DNA from: an uncultured Eubacteriales bacterium
GTDB lineage: Bacteria > Bacillota > Clostridia > Oscillospirales > Acutalibacteraceae
Assembly (NCBI GenBank): GCA_900322105.1
Contig: ONYV01000007.1
Location: forward strand, 1 to 12,888
Reading direction: 5' to 3'
Length of the DNA: 12,888 nt
The translations under genes were made by a program, and so were the position numbers. Under the pieces are notes generated by a model. That model saw only the letters and a program-made list of their open reading frames with translations, was not told the DNA's origin and made no database searches. Positions within the stretch are counted from its first letter, which is position 1, and the number at the start of each line of letters is the position of its first letter. This document shows, one piece after another, positions 12,780 through 12,888 of this stretch.

Positions 12780-12888
12780 AGCAGAGGCATAGTATCGCTC
12801 TGCAAAGCGCACGCTGTCCATTGCGTCTGCGCCGTAAAAGTCTGCGCCGATCATGTCGGCGTATTCCTGATTCAGTACAGCGCCGCCG
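12774..12888 (-). CDS. Corrinoid-binding protein, MetH-like, C-terminal end only (5' part outside window)
   Basis: The last 37 codons are visible, ending at TAA 12774-12776. The peptide begins GGAVLNQEYADMIGADFYG and continues ADAMDSVRFAERYYASAE. GGA-x-(L/V)-x-x-EYA-x-x-IGADFY-x-x-DA matches the C-terminal end of the B12-binding domain of cobalamin-dependent methyltransferases, where the Gly-Gly-Ala lies near the corrinoid nucleotide tail and the last helix carries the A-x-D-A pattern. The likely whole gene is a methionine synthase (MetH) of the short clostridial type, or a small corrinoid protein of a methyltransferase system. The fragment is too short to choose. Its stop codon overlaps the -35 of the spoIIM promoter. 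Confidence 0.75.
   Translation of the reverse strand, partial: GGAVLNQEYADMIGADFYGADAMDSVRFAERYYASAE

Noticed and set aside
1..12888. CRISPR array, tRNA, rRNA, prophage or complete insertion sequence
   Set aside because: No regularly spaced direct repeats, no cloverleaf or rRNA-like stretch, no transposase or phage gene was seen on either strand. The only element-like DNA is the 68-bp inverted repeat and the spoIIM-downstream gap.

Overview
The window looks like a chromosomal core region of an anaerobic, spore-forming Firmicute of the class Clostridia, probably Ruminococcus/Oscillospiraceae-like. The reasons are two sporulation membrane proteins (YlbJ-type and SpoIIM), a bifunctional fermentative AdhE, a multidomain flavodiiron protein typical of strict anaerobes, strong AGGAGG-type ribosome binding sites and near-consensus housekeeping promoters. 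The genus is inference; only the class is well supported. I see no phage genes, transposase, CRISPR array, tRNA or rRNA.

Layout. Positions 1-2532 are on the + strand: the 3' end of a YlbJ-like gene, then an asparagine synthetase whose ribosome binding site lies against the ylbJ stop codon. A bidirectional terminator (about 2539-2564) separates them from a long run of minus-strand genes. In order of rising coordinate these are a RimJ/RimL-type acetyltransferase, a 49-residue membrane protein with its own promoter and terminator, rpsT, an L,D-transpeptidase, a flavodiiron protein with flavin-reductase and rubredoxin domains, a PflX-like radical SAM protein, adhE, a six-helix membrane protein (possibly DUF624/YesL-like), spoIIM, and the last 37 codons of a corrinoid-binding (MetH-like) protein cut by the window edge.

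Functions group loosely. Sporulation: ylbJ, spoIIM and perhaps the asparagine synthetase. Envelope: the L,D-transpeptidase and the small membrane proteins. Anaerobic redox: adhE regenerates NAD+ from acetyl-CoA, and the flavodiiron protein reduces O2 or NO. Most minus-strand genes appear to be separate transcription units, because promoters or terminators can be read between them.

I found no complete undescribed multi-gene system. The observations most worth following are regulatory or structural: a sigma-E-like promoter before spoIIM, a Rex-like operator within a perfect-consensus adhE promoter, a 68-bp inverted-repeat element abutting the adhE stop codon, an opposing promoter that would read antisense into the neighbouring membrane-protein gene, the unlisted 49-residue gene, and a 35-codon protein-like remnant beyond spoIIM. 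Five annotated starts (L,D-transpeptidase, flavodiiron protein, adhE, the DUF624-like protein and, less surely, the radical SAM protein) depend on ribosome-binding-site spacing rather than the longest open frame.
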